Assembly (NCBI RefSeq): GCF_006874425.1 | Contig: NZ_VIJZ01000019.1 | Location: 1-53,009, forward strand | Reading direction: 5' to 3' | DNA: 53,009 nucleotides | Origin: Paenibacillus ottowii | GTDB lineage: Bacteria > Bacillota > Bacilli > Paenibacillales > Paenibacillaceae | Shown: positions 44,601-53,009 of the stretch, in pieces | Numbering within the stretch: the stretch's first letter is position 1 | Layout of the letters: each line of letters starts with the position of its first letter | Notes under the pieces: generated by a model | Seen by the model: the letters and a program-made list of their open reading frames with translations, nothing else | Database searches by the model: none | Told to the model about the DNA's origin: nothing | Made by a program: the position numbers and the translations under genes

Positions 44601-47307
44601 AAGCCTTCCGGCAATGGAGGTGCAATATAAGGATTTTGCCCAGTGGCAGAATGGCTTGTTTAGCACTGAGGTTTACAAAAAGCAGGAAGAATACTGGCTT
44701 AATAGGTTCAAGGGTGAAATTCCTATCCTTGATATGCCTACAGATTATCCTAGGCCTGTCCTTCAAAGCTTTGAAGGAAATAGGTTGCTATTTGATTTAG
44801 ACAGTCATTTGATGGATAAATTAAATGTACTTTCCTCCCAAACAGGAGCCACCGTGTATATGATACTTCTTGCGGCATTAAATACACTAATGTATAAATA
44901 CTCAGGACAGGAAGACATAATTATTGGTACTCCTATAGCGGCAAGAACTCATTTTGATACTGAAAGAATACTGGGGATGTTTATAAATACCCTGGCATTA
45001 AGGAATTTCCCAGAGGGAAATAAGGCCTTTACTGAGTTCTTGGAAGAAGTAAAAGAAAGCTCCTTAGAAGCATATGAAAATCAGGAATACAGGTTTGATC
45101 AGTTTGTGACAAAACTTAACGTAAAGAGAGATTCAAGCAGAAATCCTTTATTTACTGTTATGTTTAATATTGTTCCTTCTGATGAGCATATTATGGAACA
45201 TCGTGGTGAACTAAAGTATTCCAAATATCCGGTTGAAAGTAAAACATCAAAATTTGACCTAACATTCCAGTTGATACCAGATGGTCATAATACAATATTA
45301 TGGATGGAATATGCTACACGTCTGTTTAAGAAGGAGACGGTAGAAAGGCTTGTTCAGCATTACTTTAATATCCTTGAAGAGATAACCTCAAACCCTGAAA
45401 AAAAACTATCAGAAATCAATATGTTATCCCAAGAAGAAAAGGAGCGAATAATATACGGCTTTAACGATACGAAGGTTGAATTTGAACATCACCTGACGGT
45501 ACACCACCTGTTTGAGCAGCAAACGAAAGTACGTCCAGACAATATAGCAGTAGCGTATGAAGGCCGTAGATTTACATATGGCCAGATCAACCAAAGGGCA
45601 AACAGGATAGCAAGGTACATGCTAAAGGCTGGCACTGGTAGAGAAGAAGCCGTAGTTGTCATGCTGGAGAGGGGACCCTTATTTGTAGAATCGGTACTTG
45701 GTATATGGAAAGCAGGGGGGGCTTACATACCTGTAAATCCAAAATACCCTACACAAAGGGTGCTTGATATATTTAAGGAATCTAAAGCTGCCTATGTGTT
45801 GACCTTATCAGATTATGTGACCCAGCAGCTTAGTGAGAACTATAAAGGCCGAATTATATACCTTGACCAGTGTGAAAAAGAGATTGAGGCTGAAAGTGGC
45901 GAAAACCTAGATCTAGATATAGACATAAATAGTTTGGCCTATGTTATATATACATCTGGTTCAACTGGTGTACCAAAGGGAGCTATGATAGAGCATCTTG
46001 GCATGATAAACCACATCCATGCGGAAATAAAGGAACTTTGTATAACTAACAACAGCATAATATCCCAGAACTCGCCTCAATACTTTGATGTATCTGTATG
46101 GCAGTTCTTTGCAGCCCTAACCATAGGAGCTCAAATTATCATCTATCCAGATGAAATAGTAAAGGATGTTGCAAGGTTTACGAATCGGATCATAGAAGAT
46201 GGCATAACGGTCCTTGAGGTGGTACCTTCATACCTTGCTTTAATGCTTGAGTATGTGGAAAATACAGGGAATAAACCGGAAAAACTTCATTACTTGCTGA
46301 TAACGGGAGAAACCGTAAAATCCGGCATAGTAAGGAAATGGTTTGACCTATGTCCAAATACTAAAGTAGTTAATGCCTACGGACCTGCAGAGGCAGCGGA
46401 CGATATTACTCTATATACTATGGAAGCTGCTCATGAAGGAGAGAACATTCCTGTAGGCAAGCCTATACAAAATATGAATCTATATATAACAGATAAAAAC
46501 ATGAACCTGTGCCCTATCGGAGTAAAAGGAGAGATCTGCGTCTCTGGAACAGGTGTAGGAAGGGGTTATTTAAATGACCCTGAAAAAACAGCCCATGTAT
46601 TCCTTGAAGATCCTTTCAGAGAAGAAAAGGGGATAAGGCTGTACAAAACAGGAGACCTGGGAAGATGGCTGCCTGACGGGAATATCGAATTCCTGGGCAG
46701 AATAGACCATCAGGTTAAGATCCGCGGATACCGAATAGAGCTTGGAGAAATAGAAGCTCAGCTTCTAAAACATTCTTCAATAAAAGAAGTTGTGGCAGCA
46801 ACAAGGGAAGACCCCCAAGGGAACAAGTACATCTGTGCATATATAGTTGGAGAAAGTGAATTGACAATACCGGAATTAAGGGAGTATCTCTCCAAAGATC
46901 TGCCAGACTACATGATCCCTTCATATTTTGTACAGTTGGAAAAACTGCCTTTATCAGCGAATGGCAAGGTAGATAGAAATGCCCTGCCTGCCCCTGATGG
47001 AAATATTAATACAGGGGTAGACTATGCTGCACCATTCGGTGAAATTGAGGAGAAGCTTGTACTGATATGGAGCCAAATCCTTGGAGTCCAGAAGATTGGA
47101 GTAAATGATAACTTCTTTGAATTAGGAGGAGACTCATTAAAGGCAACCAATCTTGTATCAAGGGTTCATAAAGAATTTGACATAGAATTTGCATTAAAAG
47201 AAGTGTTTATGGGTCCTACAATTTCGGCAATAGCAAAAAGTATTAAAAATAGACTTAACGATACAGTGGAAATCGAAGAAATTTTAAGCATGATTGAAAA
47301 TCTATAA
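38668..47307 (+). CDS. Hybrid PKS-NRPS megasynthase: KS-AT-DH-KR-ACP-C-A-PCP
   Basis: 2879 residues. KS (about 4-425) with C175 in DTACSGS, H310 in EAHGTGT and H350 in NIAHLE. AT (about 535-820), S626 in GHSVGE. DH (about 895-1165), H925 in HKIQGIEVFP and D1091 in LDACFQ. KR (about 1430-1625), Y1590. ACP S1760 in GMDSL. C (about 1830-2255), HHIVSDG with H1956. A (about 2275-2775). PCP S2823 in GGDSL. No ER or C-methyltransferase, so module 1 should add one unit reduced to the alkene. The A pocket read by eye is D-V-W-E-L-T-A-D-D, with E278 and D331 as in ornithine/diaminobutyrate codes. There is no loading domain. Confidence 0.9.
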   Translation: MDKIAIIGIGCRLPGGIRGPEEFWEALTAGKDMTSDLPEGRWDLEKFYDPDKSKPGKHYTCHGGFLDKIDEFDPLFFGISPREAAFLDPQQRLMLETSWEAMEDGGLDPAKLAGTNTGVFVAGFTLDYQAIQFKNESVESLDTHSATGMMMTMLSNRISYIYDFRGPSLSVDTACSGSLVATHLACGSLLNNECNLAIAGGVSVIATPEYTIAESKGGFLSPDGRCKTFDSSANGYARGEGAGVVVLKRLSDAIEDGDRIYAVISGSGVNQDGHTDGITVPNGQAQENLMKEVYKKAGISPSDITYIEAHGTGTPVGDPIEANAIARVVSTDRPKDKKCIVGSVKTNIAHLEAAAGVAALIKASLIIKHKQIPPHLHFKNPNPKIPFDDLCIRIPQTLEPLPQPALVGINSFGFGGTNAHILLEEATDLQKEGTPEVNVNTGWPYMIPISARSEKALKNYAQKYVDFINGSGESISLYDIGSMMSKKRTHHDYRLAVSASSKEELAGNLEAYIKGQARQGMSAGNVEAGKYNKAVFVYTGMGPIWWAMGRQLLEKDPVFRNMIEKCDKLTRQYAGWSLLEELLADEENSRLDQPQFAQPANFAVQVGLTEVWKSLGIIPHAVVGHSVGEVASTYVAGIYSLEDAMLVSIHRSRAQQKAVNKGTMLAVGLPEKEVVALLDENIKGVSMAAINSPNSVTLSGDPDALEQIQKQLQDKGVFARLLKVNVAYHSYQMEPYEQELLEALKGIKSQPAGIPIYSTVTGKMLTGTECDGHYWYKNVREPVRFEAAMYEMISLNYNLFIEVGPHPVLAASISDCLSAKNVEGKKLFSIKRNENEQVSILENLGNLYALGYPIDWNKIYRYQGEFVSLPLYPWQWDKYWMETQESSEFRQGKNKHKFLGRRLKTSSPIWEIELNTTYMTYLSDHKIQGIEVFPGAGYVELGMACARSYFGEGFYTVEDIKFENALFLNQGVSPVVQVVLDPKTAKFEISSRIPGQDKTWTCNASGTIRKRQNIKITAKDELIQILGNCTKEYGKEVCYKTFYQMGFHYGPYFQGIDKIWKGDNEALGRIEIPKILEIDSSIYGLHPAVLDACFQVTIAAVAPLNEDENNEGQSFLPVGIDRVQLYGRPEPVMLCHTQMVDRKDNNLNANIRLYSEDGNLIAEILGIRTKELGNSGGSDAGRVKDYLYEINWELLKSEEVDTRTAAANSGAWLIFVDHKAAGKELANLLEKRGEECFMVYPGENFGWQYEEREIYINPRSIEDLRALFDEFSKIKTKLTGIVYMWSLNILEIQEVSNTAIEKACFENLFVLKHLVQATTNLGLNFKLWVITRGAQMINRATPNSAFLQSLVWGLGTVIGYHELPSNWGGLVDLDIEANAGEMEMLLKEVLGNGENQIAFRNGNRLAARIDKLRIDMQHQVPVHLRPDGSYVITGAFGGIGMITAQWMVAKGARHLVLLGRGEFPKRSEWNNVEPGSSLAERIEFVRKLESQGATVYIGSVDVTDEEKLAGFFKDFDKEERPPIRGVVHSAGITDDQFLEVSKDETFYRVLSPKVNGAWNLHRMTEGRPIDFFILFSSVASVFGSPGQGAYATGNAFLDSLAHYRLSRGLPALSINWGPWSEVGMAARFMERDPEYYIQKSIESVTVEKGIRAMEHLVGEAVAQSVVLPILSWQTFGEKWFSPMSSPHVLKTLLQDESGQQENINKSKVDVDILEDIISSPIQSRQNIVEMHIKTIVAKVLRYNPEDLSTKQPLTVFGMDSLMATEIKNRMEVAFKTPVSIVELLKGSSIYDLSEQMISKLYESGKISEQDSLNMGKAELERIPKVSEKEYYETSSAQKMMYIINNLEGNNIGYNIPVGILFEGGIERVALGEALKTLIQRHEAFRTSFEMIDGELVQRIQDEVDFTIEYFESEEDGVEKIIDEFVRPFDLSKAPLIRVGLIEIHASRQILLLDVHHIVSDGTSIIRTFDEIVSILSGESLPAMEVQYKDFAQWQNGLFSTEVYKKQEEYWLNRFKGEIPILDMPTDYPRPVLQSFEGNRLLFDLDSHLMDKLNVLSSQTGATVYMILLAALNTLMYKYSGQEDIIIGTPIAARTHFDTERILGMFINTLALRNFPEGNKAFTEFLEEVKESSLEAYENQEYRFDQFVTKLNVKRDSSRNPLFTVMFNIVPSDEHIMEHRGELKYSKYPVESKTSKFDLTFQLIPDGHNTILWMEYATRLFKKETVERLVQHYFNILEEITSNPEKKLSEINMLSQEEKERIIYGFNDTKVEFEHHLTVHHLFEQQTKVRPDNIAVAYEGRRFTYGQINQRANRIARYMLKAGTGREEAVVVMLERGPLFVESVLGIWKAGGAYIPVNPKYPTQRVLDIFKESKAAYVLTLSDYVTQQLSENYKGRIIYLDQCEKEIEAESGENLDLDIDINSLAYVIYTSGSTGVPKGAMIEHLGMINHIHAEIKELCITNNSIISQNSPQYFDVSVWQFFAALTIGAQIIIYPDEIVKDVARFTNRIIEDGITVLEVVPSYLALMLEYVENTGNKPEKLHYLLITGETVKSGIVRKWFDLCPNTKVVNAYGPAEAADDITLYTMEAAHEGENIPVGKPIQNMNLYITDKNMNLCPIGVKGEICVSGTGVGRGYLNDPEKTAHVFLEDPFREEKGIRLYKTGDLGRWLPDGNIEFLGRIDHQVKIRGYRIELGEIEAQLLKHSSIKEVVAATREDPQGNKYICAYIVGESELTIPELREYLSKDLPDYMIPSYFVQLEKLPLSANGKVDRNALPAPDGNINTGVDYAAPFGEIEEKLVLIWSQILGVQKIGVNDNFFELGGDSLKATNLVSRVHKEFDIEFALKEVFMGPTISAIAKSIKNRLNDTVEIEEILSMIENL

Positions 47308-47349
47308 ATAGGAATTAAAAGAGATGAAATAGAGAAGAGGGACGAAGTT

Positions 47350-50300
47350 ATGGATAATTTGATGAAAAGAATAGAATCTCTTTCTCCAGAAAAAAGAAAG
47401 CTATTTGAGACGATGCTAAAAGAAAAAGGAAAAGATGTTTCAAAATATACGCCAAATGCCTTTTCTGGAATACCTTCTGCCAGAGAGCAGGAATTTTACC
47501 CTATGTCATCTGCCCAGAAAAGGCTGTATATACTAAACGAGCTTGAAGGAGCAGGTACTGCATATAACATGCCAGGCGTCGTACTGCTGGAAGGAAACAT
47601 TGATGCAGTACGCTTCGAACAGGCATTCAAGGAGCTAGTAAAAAGACATGAGGCTCTGCGCACATCATTTCATATGGTTGAGGGTGAACCAGTACAAAAG
47701 GTTCATGATTACGTGGATTTCAGTATTACGTACCTGGAACTGGATGAAGAAAAAGCAGCAGAAATAGTCAAAGAATTCATAACGCCCTTTGATCTTAGCC
47801 AAGTTCCATTACTGAGAGTAGGACTTGTAAAAACGAACGAAGACAGGCGTGTTATGATGTTTGACATGCACCACATAGTATCAGATGGTATATCAGTCAA
47901 TATACTTATGAGTGAGTTTTTGGATTTGTACCAAGGGAAGCCCCTTTTGCCACTACGGATACAGTACAAGGATTTTTCTGTATGGCAGAAGGAGATGTTT
48001 GCCGGAGACTCAATAAAGAAGCAGGAAGAATACTGGCTCCAGACATTTAAGGGTGATATACCGGTACTGGATATGCCTACTGACTATCCAAGACCGGCGG
48101 TACAAAGTTTTGAAGGAGATGCTGTAAGCTTTGAAATAAACCCTGAACTTTCAGTCAAACTAAATAAGCTTGCAACAGATAATGGAGCTACCTTATACAT
48201 GGTACTGATGGCTGCATATAACGTACTCCTGTCCAGATACACTGGACAGGAAGACATCATAGTTGGAAGTCCTGTAGCCGGAAGGCCCCATGCTGACCTG
48301 CAGGGTATCATTGGTATGTTTATAAATACCTTGGCCATAAGGAACTATCCTGAGGGAGAAAAGACCTTCGTCCAATTCTTGCAGGAAGTAAGGGAAAATG
48401 CGTTTTTGGCTTTTGAAAATCAGAACTACCAGTTTGAAGAACTTGTAGAAAAACTTAATCTCATGAGGGACATGAGCAGGAATCCTCTTTTTGACACTAT
48501 GTTTGCACTGCGCACTTCAAACAAGACAGAATTTGCAGCATCGGGTATAAACTTCAAACAATACAACAACTGGATGGAAGGCAGAAAGGCAAAATTTGAC
48601 CTTATGCTTGAAGTGGTAGAGGGTCAAGAAGGTATAACATTTAACCTTGAATATTGTACCAGGCTGTTTAAGAAGGAGACAATAAAAAGGTTTGGAACCC
48701 ATTACTTAACCGTTCTTGAAGAGATAACGGCATGCCCTGAAAAAAGGTTGTGGGAAATTGATGTACTGTTACAGGAAGAAAAACAGCAAATCCTATATAC
48801 CTTTAACGCTACAGAGGCACAGTATCCTAAAAACAAGACTATCCATCAGCTTTTTGAAGAGCAGGCAGAGAAGAACCCTGATCATGTAGCTGTGGTATTT
48901 GAGGGTAAAAAGCTTACATATAGTGAACTCAATAAAAAATCAAATGGGTTGGCCCATGTATTAAGGGCTAAAGGAGTCAAACCGGACAGTATCGTAGGTA
49001 TTCTGGCAGAACGCTCACTTGAGATGATAGTAGCAATCCTAGGGGTATTAAAAGCAGGAGGGGCATATCTTCCCATAGATCCAGATTATCCTGAGGAAAG
49101 AATAAGTCATATGCTGGAAGACAGCCGGGCAGTGATCCTGTTGACCCAATCACATTTTATAGACAAATATACATCAATAGGTACAGTAATAAATTTAGAA
49201 GATGAGCAGGAATATTCAGATGAACAATATAACTTATCGGAGGTAAATAAACCTTCCGATCTAGCTTACTTAATATATACCTCAGGCTCTACAGGTAAAC
49301 CCAAAGGGGCAATGATAGAGCATAGAAACATAGTAAGGCTGTTATTTAACAGTAAAATGCAGTTTGATTTTAACGAAAATGATGTATGGACTATGTTTCA
49401 TTCTATGAGTTTCGATTTTTCCGTATGGGAGATGTACGGGGCGTTGTTATATGGGGGCAGATTGGTGGTAGTTCCTAAAATGACAGCACGCAGCAATGTA
49501 GAGTATCTGAGACTTCTAAGGAATGAGAAGGTGACCGTATTAAATCAGACACCTTCAGCCTTCTATAATATAGCCAATGAAGAAGTATCATATGAAGAAA
49601 AAGAACTTAAGATAAGATATGTCATATTCGGAGGGGAAGCATTAAAGCCTGCATTGTTGAAGGAATGGAGAAAGAAGTACCCGCAGACTAGACTCATCAA
49701 TATGTATGGAATAACCGAGACAACAGTGCATGTCACATATAAAGAGATAGAAGAGGAAGAAATTAGATCTAATGTGAGCAGCATAGGAAGGCCTATACCA
49801 ACCCTTACAACATATGTAATGGATAAGAACATGAAAGTTGTTCCCATTGGAGTAGCCGGAGAGCTTTGTGTAGGAGGAGACGGAGTTTGCAGAGGATATC
49901 TTGGAAGACCGGAGCTTACAAAGGAAAAGTTCGTTCAAAATCCGTACAAGCCGGAAGAGAGGTTATATAGATCTGGAGACCTGGTCCGGTTATTATCTGA
50001 TGGAGAAATGGAATACCTGGGTAGAATAGACCACCAGGTAAAGATAAGAGGCTTTAGGATAGAGCTTGGTGAAATAGAAGCACAACTGCTAAAGCATCCT
50101 TCAATTGAGGAATCTTTGGTGATTGCAAAGGAAGACCATCAGGGCAGTAAATACCTGTGTGCATATATAGCGGGAGAAAATGAGCTGACAATATCAGAAC
50201 TAAGGGAGCATCTCTTAAAAGAACTGCCCGAATACATGGTACCATCATACTTTGTGCAGCTTGAAAAAATGCCATTGACAGCTAATGGCAAGATAGACAG

Positions 50301-53009
50301 GAAGGCATTGCCTGAACCCGAAGGTAATATAAATACGGGAATAGAGTATGAAGCGCCTATAGGCGAATTTGAAGAGAAGCTTGCACTGATTTGGCAAGAC
50401 ATCCTTGGAATTAAGAAGATAGGAAGAAATGACAACTTCTTTATGTTAGGTGGACACTCTTTAAAGGCTACAAGCCTTGTAGCGAGAATTCACAAAGAGT
50501 TCAATATAGACATGCCTCTTAAGGAAATATTTAAGGCTCCAATTATAGCGGAAATAGCAAGGTATATGAAGGAAGCAAAGGAGAGTATATATCAATCCAT
50601 CCAAACTGCTAAAGAGATGGAATACTACCCTATGTCATCAGCCCAAAGAAGGCTATATATATTAAATCAGTTTGAAGGAGCAGGGACAGCATACAATATG
50701 CCAGGCAGCTTGCTGGTTGAAGGCAGTATTGATCTGGAGCTTTTTCAGAAGACCTTCCAACAGCTTATAAATAGGCATGAGACCCTTCGAACATCTTTCC
50801 ATTTCATAGAGGGTGAACCCGTCCAGAAGATCAATGATCCTGTGGGTTTTAGTGTAGTGTATCTAGAATCTGACGAAGAAAAAGTGGGGGAAATCGTAAA
50901 AGAATTTATAAAGCCTTTTGATCTTGGAATTGCTCCGCTGCTAAGAGTAGGCCTTGTGAAAACGGGAAAAGACAAGCATGTCATGATGTTTGACATGCAC
51001 CATATCATATCTGACGGTACGTCCATGGATATACTGGTACATGAGTTCATGGATATGTATGGAGGAAATAACCCTTCTTCCCTCCGTATACAGTACAAGG
51101 ACTATTCTGTTTGGCAGAAGGAACTATTTGCTGGGGACAAAATAAAGAAGCAGGAGGAATACTGGCTCCAGGAATTTAATGGAGAAATTCCTGTGCTGAA
51201 TATGCCAGTAGATTACCAAAGGCCTGCGGTTCAAAGCTTTGACGGAGGTTTTATCCGTTTTGAAGCAGGCAGTGAGCTTACGGGAAAACTTATTAAGCTT
51301 GCAAGGGATAATGGGGCTACTCTTTACATGACATTGCTTGCTTCATACAACATACTGCTGTCTAAGTATACGGGGCAGGAAGATATTATAGTGGGAAGCC
51401 CTATAGCTGGAAGACCTCATACAGATTTACAAGACATAATAGGTATGTTTGTAAATACTTTAGCCATGAGGAACTATCCCCAGGGAGAAAAGACCTTTGC
51501 TGAGTTTCTAAAGGAAGTAAGGGAAAACTCTATAAGGGCTTATGAAAATCAGGACTACCAGTTTGAAGAACTGGTGGAAAAGCTTAATGTAAAGAGGGAT
51601 ATGAGCAGGAATCCTCTTTTTGATACTATGTTTGTATTGCAAAATACCGGCTCATCAGAATTGAAGATAGATAGGCTTAAGTTTATACCCTATACAAATG
51701 AATTTAGAATATCCAAATTTGACTTGACATTAAATGCTCGGGAAACCCAGGAAGGTATTGCATTTGATTTGGAATATGCCACAAGGCTGTTCAAGAAAGA
51801 GACTGTAGAAAGGTTTGCAGCCCATTACCTTAATGTTCTGGAAGAGATAACGGTTTATCCTGGAAAAAGATTGTCAGAAATTGATATGCTTTCACAGGAA
51901 GAAAAGCAGAAAATACTATATGACTTTAACGATACAAAGGTCCGGTATCCTAAGGATAAGACTATACATCAACTGTTTGAAGAGCAGGTAGAAAAGACAC
52001 CCAATAATATTGCTGTAGTGTTTGAAGATAAACAGCTGACTTATAAGGAAGTAAACGAAAAGGCAAACCAACTGGCCAGAAAATTAAGAGAAAAGGGAAT
52101 AAAACCTGATAGTGTAGTGGGAATTATGGTAGAACGTTCCCCGGAAATGATCATAGGGATCATGGCTGTCCTAAAAGCTGGGGGGGCTTATTTACCCATA
52201 GCTCCTGAATACCCTGAAGACAGGATCCAGTTTATGCTTGATGACAGTGGCAGCCAAATTATTCTGATACAGGATAAATTTATAAATGCTAAAGGTAGTT
52301 ACAGAAATGCTGAATTTATTAGCATAGAAAATCAGGAACTATTTACTGGGGATGTATCAAATCCAAAGTTAATTAGTAAACCTGAAAACTTGGCTTATGT
52401 AATATATACATCCGGTTCTACCGGCAAACCCAAAGGGGTAATGATAGAGAACTACTCCGTAATCAACCGGATCAACTGGATGCAGAAGCAATACCCGATA
52501 GCTGAAGGTGATGTGATCCTGCAGAAAACTCCCTATACCTTTGACGTATCGGTATGGGAATTATTGTGGTGGAGCTTTACTGGGGCCAAAGTCTGCCTGC
52601 TGATACCGGGAGGAGAAAAAAATCCGGAAGAAATCGTGAAGGCAATCGAAAAAAATAAAGTTACCACAATGCACTTTGTACCATCCATGTTGAGTGTATT
52701 TTTAGAGTATGTAGAGGAAAAGGGGATAATAGAGGAAATAGCAAGCTTAAAGCAGGTATTTGCCAGTGGAGAAGCACTGAACCTGAAGCAAGTAGAAAAG
52801 TTCAACAAGCTGCTGTACAAAGAAAAAGGAACAAGCCTGCATAACCTGTACGGACCAACAGAAGCAACAGTAGATGTATCCTACTTTGGCTGCTCTACGG
52901 AAGAAGAATTGGAGCTTGTACCTATAGGAAAGCCCATAGATAACATTAAGTTGTATGTTGTCAGTAAGGAAAAGGGCCTGCAGCCGATAGGAGTAGCGGG
53001 AGAACTATG
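47350..53009 (+). CDS. Non-ribosomal peptide synthetase: C-A(Thr)-PCP-C-A(Ser)..., cut by window edge
   Basis: At least 1886 residues, open at the right edge. A short N-terminal docking-like helix region (LSPEKRKLFETMLKEKG) precedes C1 (HHIVSDG, H175), A1 (about 495-990), PCP S1037 in GGHSL, C2 (HHIISDG) and A2, truncated after GVAGEL. The A1 pocket read by eye is D-F-W-N-I-G-M-V-H, the standard Thr code. A2 reads D-V-W-H-F-S-L-V-D, a standard Ser code. No epimerase or methyltransferase is seen. It follows the hybrid synthase after 42 bp; the ribosome site is GAGGGACG. The PCP serine, thioesterase or further modules lie beyond the window. Confidence 0.9.
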   Translation, partial: MDNLMKRIESLSPEKRKLFETMLKEKGKDVSKYTPNAFSGIPSAREQEFYPMSSAQKRLYILNELEGAGTAYNMPGVVLLEGNIDAVRFEQAFKELVKRHEALRTSFHMVEGEPVQKVHDYVDFSITYLELDEEKAAEIVKEFITPFDLSQVPLLRVGLVKTNEDRRVMMFDMHHIVSDGISVNILMSEFLDLYQGKPLLPLRIQYKDFSVWQKEMFAGDSIKKQEEYWLQTFKGDIPVLDMPTDYPRPAVQSFEGDAVSFEINPELSVKLNKLATDNGATLYMVLMAAYNVLLSRYTGQEDIIVGSPVAGRPHADLQGIIGMFINTLAIRNYPEGEKTFVQFLQEVRENAFLAFENQNYQFEELVEKLNLMRDMSRNPLFDTMFALRTSNKTEFAASGINFKQYNNWMEGRKAKFDLMLEVVEGQEGITFNLEYCTRLFKKETIKRFGTHYLTVLEEITACPEKRLWEIDVLLQEEKQQILYTFNATEAQYPKNKTIHQLFEEQAEKNPDHVAVVFEGKKLTYSELNKKSNGLAHVLRAKGVKPDSIVGILAERSLEMIVAILGVLKAGGAYLPIDPDYPEERISHMLEDSRAVILLTQSHFIDKYTSIGTVINLEDEQEYSDEQYNLSEVNKPSDLAYLIYTSGSTGKPKGAMIEHRNIVRLLFNSKMQFDFNENDVWTMFHSMSFDFSVWEMYGALLYGGRLVVVPKMTARSNVEYLRLLRNEKVTVLNQTPSAFYNIANEEVSYEEKELKIRYVIFGGEALKPALLKEWRKKYPQTRLINMYGITETTVHVTYKEIEEEEIRSNVSSIGRPIPTLTTYVMDKNMKVVPIGVAGELCVGGDGVCRGYLGRPELTKEKFVQNPYKPEERLYRSGDLVRLLSDGEMEYLGRIDHQVKIRGFRIELGEIEAQLLKHPSIEESLVIAKEDHQGSKYLCAYIAGENELTISELREHLLKELPEYMVPSYFVQLEKMPLTANGKIDRKALPEPEGNINTGIEYEAPIGEFEEKLALIWQDILGIKKIGRNDNFFMLGGHSLKATSLVARIHKEFNIDMPLKEIFKAPIIAEIARYMKEAKESIYQSIQTAKEMEYYPMSSAQRRLYILNQFEGAGTAYNMPGSLLVEGSIDLELFQKTFQQLINRHETLRTSFHFIEGEPVQKINDPVGFSVVYLESDEEKVGEIVKEFIKPFDLGIAPLLRVGLVKTGKDKHVMMFDMHHIISDGTSMDILVHEFMDMYGGNNPSSLRIQYKDYSVWQKELFAGDKIKKQEEYWLQEFNGEIPVLNMPVDYQRPAVQSFDGGFIRFEAGSELTGKLIKLARDNGATLYMTLLASYNILLSKYTGQEDIIVGSPIAGRPHTDLQDIIGMFVNTLAMRNYPQGEKTFAEFLKEVRENSIRAYENQDYQFEELVEKLNVKRDMSRNPLFDTMFVLQNTGSSELKIDRLKFIPYTNEFRISKFDLTLNARETQEGIAFDLEYATRLFKKETVERFAAHYLNVLEEITVYPGKRLSEIDMLSQEEKQKILYDFNDTKVRYPKDKTIHQLFEEQVEKTPNNIAVVFEDKQLTYKEVNEKANQLARKLREKGIKPDSVVGIMVERSPEMIIGIMAVLKAGGAYLPIAPEYPEDRIQFMLDDSGSQIILIQDKFINAKGSYRNAEFISIENQELFTGDVSNPKLISKPENLAYVIYTSGSTGKPKGVMIENYSVINRINWMQKQYPIAEGDVILQKTPYTFDVSVWELLWWSFTGAKVCLLIPGGEKNPEEIVKAIEKNKVTTMHFVPSMLSVFLEYVEEKGIIEEIASLKQVFASGEALNLKQVEKFNKLLYKEKGTSLHNLYGPTEATVDVSYFGCSTEEELELVPIGKPIDNIKLYVVSKEKGLQPIGVAGEL

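Noticed and set aside
38684..52820. Numerous reverse-strand ORFs of 60-140 codons within the PKS-NRPS genes
   Set aside because: All are antisense shadows of the megasynthase reading frames, with no independent coding signals.

Overview
The window looks like a chromosomal segment of an endospore-forming member of the Bacillota, most likely Paenibacillus or a close relative. This is inferred from a tricistronic gerA-type germinant receptor operon with a sigma-G-like promoter, a CotF-like/AdhB sporulation operon laid out like B. subtilis yraG-yraF-adhB-yraE-yraD, csaA, strong AGGAGG ribosome sites and many TTG/GTG starts. No rRNA, tRNA or CRISPR array was recognised.

Positions 1-7.6 kb carry IS110 remnants, a metallo-beta-lactamase-fold hydrolase, a DeoR regulator with a Cof-type HAD phosphatase, a VanR/VanS-like two-component pair and an alpha/beta hydrolase. 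Positions 7.6-13.3 kb hold a class A beta-lactamase behind a BlaI/CopY-type operator, a quinone-oxidoreductase-like enzyme divergent from an XRE/MmyB-like regulator, decayed genes (LysR, SRAP/YedK, tyrosine recombinase) and a pentapeptide-repeat protein. Positions 14-17 kb are sporulation genes. Positions 17.5-22.5 kb hold a yellow/MRJP-like protein, a TetR-SDR regulon with one autoregulatory operator and three tandem operators, a broken flavin monooxygenase, a small ABM monooxygenase and CsaA. Positions 22.5-24.9 kb are remnants plus a GNAT acetyltransferase. Positions 24.9-28.7 kb are the germination operon. Positions 28.7-33 kb are a Tn554-like recombinase module whose second gene is frameshifted. 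Positions 33-36.5 kb are a graveyard of IS256, JetD-like (DUF2220), isochorismatase and MFS genes, the last three broken by in-frame stops.

From 37.4 kb to the right edge runs a hybrid PKS-NRPS biosynthetic cluster. It begins with a diaminobutyrate-type class III aminotransferase preceded by a 38-bp perfect palindrome and an IS21 scrap. A 2879-residue KS-AT-DH-KR-ACP-C-A-PCP protein follows, then an NRPS (C-A-PCP-C-A...) cut by the window. Adenylation pockets read by eye suggest a basic residue (diaminobutyrate or ornithine), then Thr, then Ser. The aminotransferase would supply the diaminobutyrate. The chain starter and the end of the line are not visible.

The most unusual non-coding signal is a set of about 30-bp sites at three loci (11.3, 23.0 and 24.7 kb) with two conserved arms around a variable 6-bp core, the layout of tyrosine-recombinase crossover sites. 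One locus lies next to a decayed tyrosine-recombinase fragment.
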